This document shows positions 21,200 to 32,842 of a stretch of 64,000 bases of DNA, piece by piece. Made by a program: the position numbers and the translations under genes. The stretch covers positions 8,614,563 through 8,678,562 of the forward strand of contig OX291540.1 of NCBI GenBank assembly GCA_946406115.1, given 5' to 3'. Source of the stretch: Apoda limacodes (lineage: Eukaryota > Arthropoda > Insecta > Lepidoptera > Limacodidae). Each line of letters begins with the position of its first letter. The first letter of the stretch is position 1. The notes below the pieces were generated by a model that saw nothing but the letters and a program-made list of their open reading frames with translations, did not search any database and was not told the DNA's origin.

Positions 21200-23459
21200 T
21201 TTCGTCCGGGTTAAAAAGAAAAAACATATGTGTATTTTTAAAGTGACTTTTAGAGTTATTTGTTTCAATGCCAACCATATTATTAACTGTTTATCTAAAT
21301 CAGTTTCCTTGGCATAATATGCTGTTGTTATTTTATCGTATCGTCAGTCAATCTACGCAAGTGGTTTCAATGTAGCATAAGATGATTTGCATATCATTTC
21401 TTTTCGTTATGGAACTAAAGCGTGGATTCACCACGATGCAGCATGGACAAGAATCTCTAACATCTCGATAGCATCTGTGTTTACCGCATTCTGCGAAAGA
21501 GGCCAAGTGCAAGAGCCAACGGTGTTCCTCAGCCATCTTTACGAGATCTCAACCTTAACTTGTTTTAAGCCCTACTTTAAACGTTGAAGAGATCTTTAAA
21601 CATTAGCGCATGTGTTTCAATGTAGCCAGAAATAAAAGAGCCTTCACATGTTTCTGGTTAAGGCTCATTGTAGATTCATTTATGATGGTTATGGTAGACA
21701 ATAACAATTTGCAACTGTGGTAAAGACTGTTACATCACCAGGTCATTCTGTTTGACGATATGATGATGTGTGTTTAGTTCCGATTGTATCAGATATAAAT
21801 ATATGATTGTATGAAATCGTTTAAATAGATTTCCATACAACCAAGGGTTGCATGAATGATGAAAGGCTATATGCCGAGAAATTAGAATTAATTTGCCGAT
21901 CAGTAGTTACTTGAATACAGTATAATTAAAACTAAGTACTTCTAGTATAACTTGGCAATTTGGCATTGCTAAGATTTGTGTTGATAACAAGTTCTGATTT
22001 TACGATATTTGGCACAAATAGGTATTTTTTTTTATCAATCACATGGGGTACGTTTGTAATTATTTACTCTTCAAAGAATGGTTTTTTTTCATATGCACAC
22101 ACTAGTAAGCATGACATAATTCTACCTTCTAAGCAACAATAATTAATGCCTGAATTTCTAAGTAAAGCCGGCGATCGCTTTAATTACCCCGTTTAATGAG
22201 CCGCCAAGCCGCCAACTTAGTTATTCTGCAGAATGTGATTGTGTATTGAATATTTGTTGCATCGGCTGGTGAGTTTCTTTATAAATATGCAGTTAATCAC
22301 ATTCCGTACTTTGCATTATGTAAAATCGCTCCTAAATCGTCTGCGAGTAATGTTAAGAAAAAGTTAACTTTTTGAAGACAAAAGTAGTTTGTCTAATTTT
22401 AAAGGTATTTTTTAAAAAGCAGGTTTAGGAAACTATCACACTAATTTCAAGCTTGAGGGTGGATGTGATATAATGATCAACTAGTAATAGGTGATTTGCT
22501 TTAAGTTAACATAAAGCTTTCTCGAAATAAAATTACCAAAATTGTATTATGGAAAATACGTAAGTAGATTTTCGAAGTAGTTGTCAATCCGACGGTTTTA
22601 AAGTCTTTTGTATCCGGCACATTTCGAGCTGATTTGGATAACTTTTTTTTTTTATAAATTATTTAGCTACAGTTGTTCCAAAAGTAAAGATTGGATCATG
22701 TAATTTTAGATAAGATTGTTTAGATTGATGGTCAGATATTTTTTACGTTTTAGTGTTTTATAAAAAAATATTTTGATAGTTCAAATTGTGTTGTTTAATT
22801 TTGTTCTCTGTTAGCTCATCCAATTGAGTACCGAGCGTCTGCAAATGTTAGGTAATATGTGCAAATCTGTTTAGCCGATGCTGGATGCCGGAAATGAGTT
22901 TCGGAACGATGTTACAGGTTAGCGACGCAGTTAGCTTAGCAGCTAGCGAAAGCGTCCGTAGGAATCTATTTCCGGTGACGTTCCGTTCGTCTTCCTTCAT
23001 AAATCTAATTTCTCATTTATTTCTTTAGCTAATTCCTGTTACATTTTATACTTGAGGTAACAAAAAGTTATTAAAATATCTTCGTCCTCACTTATATTAC
23101 GTATCAAGTAAAAATTAGTAATGCAATCCAAATCCACTTGGCTCTAGATAAAATTGAATAGTTTACTCAAAGAACGTTGATTTGAGTAAGGATTTTTGAC
23201 TACAAAACTAAAAACATGAGTTTCCAATATTTTATTTACTGTTACGAGGCGATACTCGTAAATAAATTACACATACTTAATCATAGGAAAAATTAGGTAG
23301 GTAGAACATGCCATTAATTAATATATTGTTTTGTAATTAAGTTCCTAGGGCCACGTTTTTCTTTTAAGACGCGCTGTCAGCTCTTTCGAAATCGCAAAAG
23401 TTTGTAGATATTTTGATGACATTGACGTGTCCGAATTAGTTCGATTTTTCACCAGTTTA
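21200..23459. other. Long stretch without recognisable features
   Basis: A 66-codon frame lies at 21387-21587 with no motif. GC-richer unique-looking islands at 22160-22220 and 22840-22990 could be regulatory or exonic but nothing supports a specific call. Confidence 0.4.
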
Positions 23460-23500
23460 ATGTGTGTGTGTGTGCGAGGGTGTGTGTGTGTGTGTGTTGT
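23460..23500. repeat. (GT)n microsatellite
   Basis: Two GT runs interrupted by GCGAGG. Confidence 0.9.
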
Positions 23501-24279
23501 TTCTACGAGCTAAATGGTTTCTGGATATGTAACTATAACAGCTCAGTAACGAGCAAGTAAACGAGTAATAATCGATCAAATAATAGAATATACCAAAATA
23601 ATTTCGTACAAATTCCTTTAAAAATTACTTAGATGAAGTTATAAGTTGTTGCTTTTGAAATATCCGCTACAATTCTCATTATACGGAACCCTAACTTAAT
23701 GCGTGTACGACTCGCACTTTTTTTACTCAAAAGGTTCGAAACCGCTTTGTCAACGTTGACTTACAAATAGGTTTATTCATAATGCTGAAAATTCTTAAGA
23801 TTTTTAGCTAGGTGTAGTAGTAATTAATATAAATGAATTCGTGAATGCTGTTAAAGTCTAAAAAGCTAAGGTTCAAAAATTAGATCACTTAGCGATATAA
23901 TGTTGTTAGTCCTTTGTAGATTTTAGGACCCATTGTGTGAATACATTTTTTTTCATTTTTCTTAACTACCTTGTCATGCCATATTACTACAACCTTAGAC
24001 TTAAATGAATAAAGATCGCGGAGCATTGCGATCTAGCCAGTATAGTTATGCCAAAGTTTTTTTATTTTTGTCGCTTAATATGTAACTCACGAACAACTGT
24101 GTGGTTATTTTTGCAACTTTTACCTACATTACTATAGGTTTATATATAAGTAAGCTAGCAGATCACTCGATTCCTGAAAGCTATGGGCACTACAAAATAA
24201 GTTCTTTTACTACAAATTAGATACAAAATTTCCATCTAATTAGCATTCGGGGTCAGATATATGATCTGCTCGCTTGACA
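23501..24279. other. No gene; one 'GGTTCCGT' family right end
   Basis: TACGGAACCCTAACTTAATG and ACGACTCGCACTTTTTTT at 23681-23723 are the right end of that family. The rest is unrecognised. Confidence 0.45.
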
Positions 24280-25852
24280 TACGTTGGTGTGCTTGAACCT
24301 CCACCACTCAGGACTAGGGCACGAATATCGGAATCTCGGAACGTTAAGTCCGATATTATAATTCCAATACTGAGTAGTCCAATATCGTAATATGGGAATT
24401 ACTCAAATATTCTGTTTAAATTTTAAAATAAGACGTAAACGGTGCCAGCTGGCACTCCGTTGTGCGTGCGATTTGATGTAGTCTCAATACCTTCTTATTG
24501 AGCTGCTAAATAGTAGCAGAACTCTGTTACAGCTTTCGTACTTTCTTACACCAAAGTCCTACAAACTTTCATACAGCACCCAGTACACTATCAACGAACA
24601 GGCACGTTGCTCAAAAAAAATCTTAGTTGGGGGCCGAGTCCCCGAAATCATAGTAAAACTATAAAATATTAGGGCTCAGTGCCGCAGACACTTAATATTT
24701 GGGGGCACGAGCACCCTCGGGCACCATAGAGTCGGCGCTACTGTTAACGGAGGGCAAGGACGAGGGTATTGAAAGGCAAATCTAGACTTCGTACAACGTT
24801 GCCTCAGCTTAAACGAATTCGCCTTTGTAATTCTTAAAGTTTCTATTGGCTTCAAAAAGCGACAATATTTTTAAACCTCAAATATAATGCAAACCCTGTA
24901 TGCACTGGAGCTGTCACAGAAACAAAGACTATGTCAAGGTAGTTTTATTACTTTCCGATTAAAGTAACTACCCAACCACTACATGGTGTGGTATGACTTT
25001 TGACCAAGAATCTGAAAAAAAGGAAAGGGTTGCCTGTGGACGCCAATTTTTACGTTGTTGAAATTATAATAGCTTATTAACTTGTATGGAACAAAAACGG
25101 AAGGAGGGATTAGTGTATATATAACATGCGTACAGAGCGTTTGTATTTTACATAAGTTTGGCCTTAGTGTTGAAAGTAAGCGTGTTTTTTGTCAGCTGGA
25201 TATTTTTGATGCATTCTCCGAAGTTTCCTTTTGCTGAAATGCTAGAAGCCTTTCATTTATATAGAATGCACTATTAAGTTTCTCTCTTAAAAACATATAC
25301 ATAATGTTAGTAAATAAGTAGTTTCGTTCCATTTGTTTCCAATTTTATTTAGATGATTTTAAGTTTTTTTATTCTATTAGAAGCAGAAGAGTACCGGAGT
25401 GAAGAGGTTTCTATGAACGCATTATGAAGAAAAGAGGTGGTTTTCTAAATAAAAAGTTATTCAGGATTAGTAGTTTTATTCTCTTGTTAATTTTATTCAA
25501 TGTTTGATTAAGTATTTTAGTGAAGTTCTTTCAGAAGTTATTTTTAATTAATATTTTGTTCATAGGTTGTGCTATTTTTAAATATATTTATCAGGATTGA
25601 TTTCAGTTTTATGTTTTTTTTATAGTTTAATCATCACAGAAGTTGTTTTATTTTTATGTTTAAAGAAATTAATTTAAAACATCTTGTGTCTAATACAACT
25701 TTATGATAAATATGAATTCCGATATTAGTATCGGAATTCCGATATTAAAAACTAATATCGGAAATCAATATCAGAATTGAAAACCTTCCGATATTACATG
25801 CCCTCCTCAGGACGCAAGGGGAAATCGAAACTCATAGTCCACCACCAACCTG
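24280..25852 (-). mobile_element. tRNA-derived SINE head, split by a hAT insertion
   Basis: The two pieces, 24284-24314 and 25814-25852, join across the insertion into the minus-strand head of the SINE seen at 26052: GGTGGACTATGAGTTTC on one side and GGTGGAGGTTCAAGC (B box) on the other. The junction carries the 8-bp duplication of the inserted element. Upstream body sequence left of 24280 is not recognisable. Confidence 0.65.
24315..25805. mobile_element. Non-autonomous hAT-like transposon, 1.49 kb
   Basis: An exact 8-bp duplication CTCAGGAC flanks it (24307-24314 and 25806-25813). The termini TAGGGCACGAATATCGGAA (left) and GAGGGCATGTAATATCGGAA (inverted right) form TIRs. Both ends carry further CCGATATT/AATATCGG subterminal repeats (24350-24400 and 25720-25795), as in hAT elements. 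No transposase frame is visible inside. It contains a short GC-rich patch with mirrored GGGGGCCGAGTCCCC and GGGGGCACGAGCACCC blocks (24628-24725). It interrupts a SINE, which confirms the boundaries. Confidence 0.8.
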
Positions 25853-25874
25853 ACGAGACGGCGACAATGTCTGT

Positions 25875-26037
25875 AATATCTATATACAAAAGAGTATTAA
25901 ACTGACTGACTGACTGAATAAATACAGCCCAAACTACTACTACTGGGTCCGGAGGCTTGAAATGTAGCTCTCAGGTTCCTGTTATATCGTACTGATACTA
26001 AAAAGCAAAATAATAATAATAATAAAGAGCAAAATTT
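25875..26037 (+). repeat. Dispersed repeat piece with (CTGA)n and AAT runs
   Basis: TTAAACTGACTGACTGACTG, then CAGCCCAAACTACTACTACT, GGCTTGAAATGTAGCTCTCA and GGTTCCTG resemble a common insect repeat. It ends in AATAATAATAATAA near 26025, directly next to the SINE target site. Confidence 0.45.
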
Positions 26038-26051
26038 ATCCTCTAGGCAGG

Positions 26052-26339
26052 TGGTGGCCGAGGGGTTTAAATTTCACTTCACGTCCCAAGTGGCGGAGGT
26101 TCGAACCCCGGAGTCGGCGTGTACCAATGAGTGTTTTCTTAATTACTTAAAGTACACTGATTTATTTAGTTATTCTATATCGGTGAAGGAAAACATCGTA
26201 AGGAATCCTGCATACGTCAAGAAAAAAAAAAAAGAAGACGTATGTGAAGTCAACAAAACGCACTGGGCCCGCCCAAATCACCCTCGCTTATGAGGGTAGG
26301 CCGTGCCCCAACAGTGGGGACGTATGAAGGCTGGCAAGC
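26052..26339 (+). mobile_element. tRNA-derived SINE, full copy with target duplication
   Basis: The head starts TGGTGGCCGAGGGGTTTAA (A box) and has the B box GGTTCGAACCCC at 26098-26109. The body contains AGTACACTGATTTATT, CGGTGAAGGAAAACATCGT, a poly-A stretch with GACGTATGTGAAGTC, GGGCCCGCCCAAATCACC and ends CGTATGAAGGCTGGCAAGC. It is flanked by ATCCTCTAGGCAGG (26038-26051) and ATCCTCTAGACAGG (26340-26353), a 14-base duplication with one mismatch. The 80-codon frame over it is incidental. Other copies: 50661-50967, 38516-38762 and the split one at 24280. Confidence 0.85.
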
Positions 26340-26353
26340 ATCCTCTAGACAGG

Positions 26354-27094
26354 GTAAATGAAGGCTGGAAGTTTGCATAGAAATCGGTGATTTCTGAATT
26401 AAATTTGGAGTTTGGCTTTTAGGCTGAAAATAAAGTTTGGCTTGTTACACACACCATTTTTGAAATATCAATACATAGAGGGCAAGACCGAGGTATAAAT
26501 TTGTATGAGAATTCTATTTCACTTTTGAAAGTAAAATCAAAAACAGTAAAAGCTTTTTTTAAAAATTCCACGCGAGCAGAGTCGCAGAAATAATACTTTA
26601 TACCCTATTCTTACTTATTTCTCGCAAGTTAATGGCAACAACTAATGAAGAAGTGCCTGCCTAACTGTATATAACATACACACGCGATTATAACAAGGTT
26701 TAATGTAACCGAAAACAAGGTAACTGCTCCAACAATGTGGCATTGTTCACCGTTTATTACATTGGCCTCGATTCTCGTGTTAAACTATAATGTAAAATAA
26801 TATACCCTGCGAAACTTCCTTCCGAATTTATTACTTCACTAATGGATGTCCTATTTTCGTGATGCCACCGTTTCTTTGATAATAACTACTTCATGTTACT
26901 TAGAAGTGGAATAATCTACTTACATAACTTTAAAGTTACCATAATTTAATCTTTTTGATTGAACAAGCTTGGTACTGACTTTTATGTAGGTATGGTTATG
27001 TTTGTGGAGACAGACAGACAGACATTTTTGAATTTAGAAAATTTATATTCTATGACTATAAAATAGACTTGAAACGAATAGTATTTTTGGCCGC
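26354..27094. other. No gene recognised
   Basis: AT-rich; a (CAGA)n run lies near 27009-27024. Confidence 0.4.
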
Positions 27095-27310
27095 ACGCCG
27101 AATACCGAATATTCTGTAAGCTTCCTGGGAGCTTATTGGGAACAGTCTCGATTTATTCGAACTCTGGAATTCAAGAGAAAAATGTATGCAAGTACATTCG
27201 CGAGTTTCGAGAGGTAAGTCAGACTTCCATACATTTTTGTGCCGATTTCCAGAGTTCGAATAGCTCGAGACTGTTCACAATAGGGTCCCTGGTCGAATAT
27301 TCGGTAAAAG
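27095..27310. repeat. Long imperfect hairpin, about 215 bp
   Basis: AACAGTCTCGATTTATTCGA and ACTCTGGAATTC at 27140-27172 are mirrored by 27249-27282 (inverted: AACAGTCTCGAGCTATTCGA, ACTCTGGAAATC), with AAAAATGTATG also mirrored inside. Outer CCGAATATTC blocks occur at both ends. It is a foldback MITE or a hAT internal part: GCGAATATTCGTTGCAAGCC at 27643-27662 may be an associated terminus. Confidence 0.6.
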
Positions 27311-30300
27311 TATTCGGACAGCGCGTGACCTCTCTCCCACGCCGCGCCTGCTTGTTTTAGCATGTTAAGTTTAGTGTTCATAGTAATTACGAACATTTTC
27401 GTGCTCTTTTCGTTATGATTTGTTTACTTTAAAAGTGAAATTGTGTAAGTCTAATAAAATAGAAATCAATTATGGCTTCTAAAAAGAACTCGCCTATAGT
27501 ACGGAAGTTTAATCCATGATTATTTTATTTAATATAAGAAAGTACATTATTATAAAAAAAACGATCTTTTTATTTTGCCAATCATCCTACTACAACGAAG
27601 AATCTTAAATATTCCGTATTCGACAAAAAAGGACAAAAGTAGGCGAATATTCGTTGCAAGCCTACTCAAAAACTATTACATTTCAAAACCTTATTTTATT
27701 TTTCTGCTATTAGTCAGACCTTGTAATTGACAAAGACAAAGTTAAGTGCACGTACTTCATATTTTTAACAGACAGCTTTTATACATACTTGACAGAATAG
27801 GCGCGTCATTACCGCCCGTGAACTTTATTAACGCACGCTTTCCTTGAGAAAAGTAATTAAGGTCTTATTACCCGCTTTTCCGGCACGTAATGGCACTGTT
27901 TTACGAGTAAGTGTAATGAAAAATATTATAAAACTCCAAATTCTCATTAAAAGTAAATATGTCAAATTGATTGGTTTGTATTTGAAAATAATTATTTACT
28001 TGTTATATAGTAGGTACATAATAAGTGTACGAAGATTCATAAAATACTTATATATATTTCGTTCAAAGGTTTCCATTAAAAACAACAATCCGAATTATTG
28101 GATGACGTAATAGGTACGAAAGCAACAACTTTGTGTAAAAAAATATCATCTCGATACTCGCAGTGTTAATATTCGAACATTTTTTACTTTTAAAAACCTT
28201 TGATGTCAACCTAGCCGCTTATTATGTCGCCAACCTTTTTTCGTCCATACTGCGTCATCGCAAAAAGGTAAAATCGGATCCCTCCGTTGGTATCCATATT
28301 TAGCCGACTCTCCCGCCGATCTCGACCGATCTCTCTAAATACATAATTATTTCGTGAACGTTGAGAGAAACTTTACCAGAATAATAATTTTACAAGCGCC
28401 CTGTTATTTTTCCTAAAATTATTTGAGGTTCGAATTTGTTGAATTTGTTTTTCATTGTTCTTTTTTGTTTTGTGATGGTTTTTGTTTTATTTTTTTAGTA
28501 TAAATCTCGTTAGGTTTATCTTTGTATGAAATACCTATATATAATATGTAATATTATTATCATGCGGTATTAGACCCTTATTCAACGGGGTTAAAAATCC
28601 ACGGATCACTAATTAGGTACCATTCGTAAGTGGCGCCAAATTAGTTCGACAATGCTTTACTCTGCTACTAGGGTTCTTTTGCATACCAATTTGGAGCTTC
28701 TTATAAATACCGATTTTGTCAGAAATGTTTTATTTTATCTTTATACTCTCACTTTACGATGTTGTGATTGCAGAGCGACGCACATGGGAGACTAAAATTA
28801 CTAAAATCTTTATATTACAGATTAGCAGCTAATCCGCGTGATTTCGCACTGGCAGACTTAAATAGAGAAAGCTTTTAACTGTTCATGATTTCCCTAGTCC
28901 TAGCCACACTGAAAAAAACTGGTTTAGCTACTTGAACTTTACTTAGTAATAACCAAACTTTTGTTATAATTAAACAACTGATTCGCTGCTCAACACTTAT
29001 CTACTATTAGCAATTTAGTTAAGCAGTCCCCGAATTATGTTACCAGTAGTTAAAATTTGTATTATTTTTTTTTCCGTGCACATGTAGAAAAAAATGGACG
29101 CAAAAGTGTGACAGAGACGAAGCGAAATTGTGGTGTCTTGTCTAAGCAAAATTGAACCACAGCTTTACTTTGTCTCTTTCGAAAGTTACAGAACTCGAAG
29201 TCTATGGGTTTCACATAAAAAAAAAGTTTTACTGATACAAATTTTCATTCCTTAATTGACTCTTTAGGTTTAGGAAATGAATATCCAAAAACCGTCAAAC
29301 ATGTCAATCTTGATTTTTAACCTATAAAGGCCAAACACCAATTTTCTTATTCATAATTTGCTTTAAAAATGATCGATTTCCATACAAACTTTTATCCCTA
29401 TTTAACTCCCTAGGATGCATTTTGTAAAATTTTTCTTAGTGCTGCCTACCTACGCTATAGCAGTTCATAGACCTAGTACTTCGTTTGGGCTCTGCGTTGA
29501 TATCGTACCCTATACGGGTACCCGGGGTACGGGTAAAAAATTAACTAATAGACAAATAGTGAATTTTGTTATAATATACTGATATATTCGTAATATACGG
29601 AGGTAAGACAGAAGAGGAAAGATTTATATAGAGCTTAATAAATATTTCCAACAATTTGTTTGCGTTTTTGGGAAGCGTGGTGGTTATCAAGTTAAAATAA
29701 ATATCAAAATGGTTTATAAGTACTTATTTGATATTAATTATGGTCTCTTGGAGCTCTAATAGAGTCAAGCTTCTCAGTCGACGTATTTAAAAAATATGGC
29801 TATTTATGCAAATTTTAAGGCTCACAAATGCATCAAAACCTATCATAAAATATTTTTTGACTATTACAAACTTACTTTTGCAGTTAGAGAATTGGCCGTG
29901 ACGTGTATGGGAAAACATTGTTACAACAAAGATAAGTTTGTCTATCGATATCTACAAACAACTTGTCCGTTTTTTAAAGTAGGTACTGGAGAATTGGTAT
30001 GCCCGTGTCTAACTTGTTTTAATGTTTTCGTTCGTTATGGTCTTCCGTAATGTTCATTTACGTGTATTAATCAATAGGATACTGCATTCTTAGGCAAGTA
30101 GACAGGGATCCACCAGAATATGTTGCGCCCGGGGCCCCACAAAATTGAGATCCACCACTGACCTGCCAACCACATCACTTTTGCACACCCAAAATTTGGA
30201 AGTGTTTTCGTACAACAGCAGCATAAAAATCAATTCCAGCCAGTTGGTTCTATCGACTATTGTCGAAAGTTGTTTCAAGTACTTCCTTTTTTGTGTCCAG

Positions 30301-30339
30301 CATCGTGGGACAGGAAAATAAAAATAGAACGCCCAAACT
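27311..30339. other. Long stretch without recognisable features
   Basis: No protein motif in any frame, including the 84-88-codon frames at 27844-28110 and 29796-30050. A palindromic GGGTACCCGGGGTACGGGTA lies at 29516-29535. The segment 28200-28400 is less AT-rich and unique-looking. Confidence 0.4.
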
Positions 30340-30349
30340 AAGTGGCTAG

Positions 30350-30500
30350 TTATCGCGTTCTAATTCGGTAGTGGTGTGAGCGCAGGGCGCACGGTGCATC
30401 ACTGCTCCCGTATGCACTTGACAGAGCCCGAGCCAGCCCGTCGGCCAGTGCACCCGCCGCGGTTCTACAACTACCATCGCCAAGGGCTTCTAAGTACTTT
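30350..30500. other. GC-rich island, possible exon or promoter
   Basis: About 150 bases are markedly GC-rich and CpG-containing inside AT-rich DNA. On the minus strand it is open for 64 codons with an Ala-rich segment (AAGALADGLARALSSAYG). No splice site or motif clinches coding function. It could be an exon, a promoter CpG cluster or a repeat fragment. Confidence 0.2.
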
Positions 30501-30834
30501 GCTGCAACCGTATTGCTTGTAAACAGCTGATTTGAAGGCTTCAATTAATCGAAAAACTAGACGCTTGCATTTCCTATATTATTTTTCTCGCTTACCTTAG
30601 CTAGAAGAACGTCACCAAATCGGTAACCTGTATTTAAAAGTCGAATGTATGTATTTGAAAATCAAGTTGAATTTTGTATAAAAAAGCAGCAAATGTAAAA
30701 CCTTTTTTTGTAATGTCGTTTAATAAATTGGTGATATCTTATGCAGTGTGTAAACGGGAGATTTATATTTGAATTTGAAAATTGATATTTTACATATCTG
30801 ATCGCTTATATAAATTTTCTCGATGGCGAAAAAT
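30501..30834. other. No gene recognised
   Basis: AT-rich. Confidence 0.4.
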
Positions 30835-30960
30835 TTATATCAAATCAAATTAAATCAAACTTTAATCAAATAGGTTTCTAACAACACTTTTGAATCGTCA
30901 ATACAATGTAAACAATGTTAATTTCTGCCAAAAAGAGCTGGCAAGAAGTTTTAAAGTAAT
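30835..30960 (-). mobile_element. LINE 3' end with TTTGAT tail
   Basis: The minus strand reads ACTTCTTGCCAGCTCTTTTT, GGCAGAAATTAACATTG, GACGATTCAAAAGTGTTG, CCTATTTGATTAAAG and a (TTTAATTTGAT) tail, matching the copies at 12131 and 37232. Confidence 0.65.
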
Positions 30961-32784
30961 TAAAGTAATAATACAATACTTTGATAATTCGTTAAATGTA
31001 CCGAAACAATAAAAAAATAAGTTAGTAAGCTACTAAAAACAAAGTCAAACATGTCAATTTTTTTTGTTTTGATTTTATGTAGCATAGGGGGCGCACCATG
31101 TGAAGCGTCAAATATCGTCAATCGAGTAAACGAATTCAGATATTTAAGAGAATTCCGATATTTGATAGAACTAGTGGCATTAGCGCCATCATAGTTTTAT
31201 TTTTGCACAATTATATATACATAAACCTACACATACTTAAATTTCTAAGTCTGAAACTATCTTTACTAGGTATATTAAGGAATGTCTTAGCAAACGTTTC
31301 GAATCGTTTTATCTAATCTAAAATTATTTATAGTACTGCCCCGGCCTGCAAATGCAGCATAACCGGGCGATCGTGAGTAAAAATACAAATATAGTTTATG
31401 AAATTTTGCTGCCAATTCGCCGCGTTCAAATATCGATTTCTTTTCATACTTTTTTAAAACAATTTAATGGCGCATTCTTTTTGTTGCGCTAGTCCGAAAT
31501 TTAAATAAAACCTGATGTACTTGATTTCTTAAGTTATCAATGTTCGGGCTTAAAAAAGTCTTTTTCATTTTCGACTTACATAATCGCCCGCTCGAGCGGC
31601 CGGCGAGAAAAATGGGGGCCGCTTTCTGACACTGTACTGCGAGTACGATTTATCCCAAAGAATCTTGTGCAAGATACTGTCAAAATACAAATCCATCACT
31701 TAAGGATGTGTTTAGTTTTCAAAAATAATGTAACAGCATTTTTAACATAAATTCCGTCATGAAAAGCATAATTTTTAACTATTTGGTTTTTTATTCAAAA
31801 GGAATAAAGGTGTATGACATAGCAATATTATAACAAATATACAAACCTTTATGAGGATAGCTAGGATAACCTGGTCATGTGGGTGCACTACGCTTTGTCT
31901 GGTTGTTTAGTTTAAGCTTCTTACCACAACCCTGTGTTAGTTTTTGGTTTTCAATGCATTGACATATAAATAATTGCTATGGTTTTATTTTTTTATTGAA
32001 TTTCAAAAGACAACATGAAATTTATAGTATCCAATTTCACAGTTATGCCGTCCGTATGTTAAATAGTGACATTTGATACGCTCAATATACACAACAAAAG
32101 AATGACAATAAATTCAATGTTAAAAGTGGAAGCGTCTAGGCAGTTAAAGGAACAAATAAGGGTCAGAGGCCGTCAATCCAAAAAGCTTAACATTTGTAAA
32201 CTCAAAGTGGATCGTCTTCACGTTGAAGTATTTAAAAGTATTTCTTTTGATGTTGGTATATGAAGCAGTGAAATTCAATTTAAAAAGATGGCTACATATC
32301 CTAGCCACTGGCAACACTCACTGTATTTGTTTTTTTTACAATTTTATAGTTACACTATTATACTTACTCAAAGCTAATAACAAAGTTTTTAAAAAAAAGT
32401 GGAATACACCAGTTAGTGTTGAAAGCAAAGTTTTACTTAAATAATAGGTCAATATTGCATTTCCTCAGTGCTTCTGTTCTTTCTAAGACATTGTTGCGGC
32501 AAGTTACTATTTCAGACTCATTAAGACTGGACAATAGCGCACCATGTTAGATGGACCGCCTACATGCAACTCTTTTTAATAAGAAACAATGTATTACTTA
32601 CTTATCCTTTCAACTCATCAAAATAATTTGTGGGACTTAGCTTGCGCTCTTAAAAGCGATATATAGGGGAAAAAAATAAGACTCAAGAAGTTTAATTTTT
32701 TTACAGCTCCAAGAGACCGTAAACCTTGCTATTTAATATTAATTTTAACTTTATATCACCACGTATTTCTGTGATAAATGGTCT
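30961..32784. other. No gene recognised
   Basis: AT-rich with a GC-richer patch at 31585-31625 (CGCCCGCTCGAGCGGCCGGC). Frames at 32066-32444 have no motif. Confidence 0.4.
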
Positions 32785-32842
32785 AAACAGACAGACAGAC
32801 AGACGGATGACGAAATAACCTATTAGGGTTCCGTTTTTTTTT
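32785..32842 (-). repeat. 'GGTTCCGT' family fragment
   Basis: ACAGACAGACAGACGGATGA, CGAAATAACCTATTAGGGTT, CCGTTTTTT is the inverted left end of the family. Confidence 0.55.

Noticed and set aside
23460..23500. Regulatory Z-DNA element
   Set aside because: An ordinary (GT)n microsatellite; no nearby gene to regulate was identified.
26098..26109. Real tRNA gene at the B box GGTTCGAACCCC
   Set aside because: There is no acceptor-stem pairing or tRNA-length end; a long SINE body follows and target duplications flank it.
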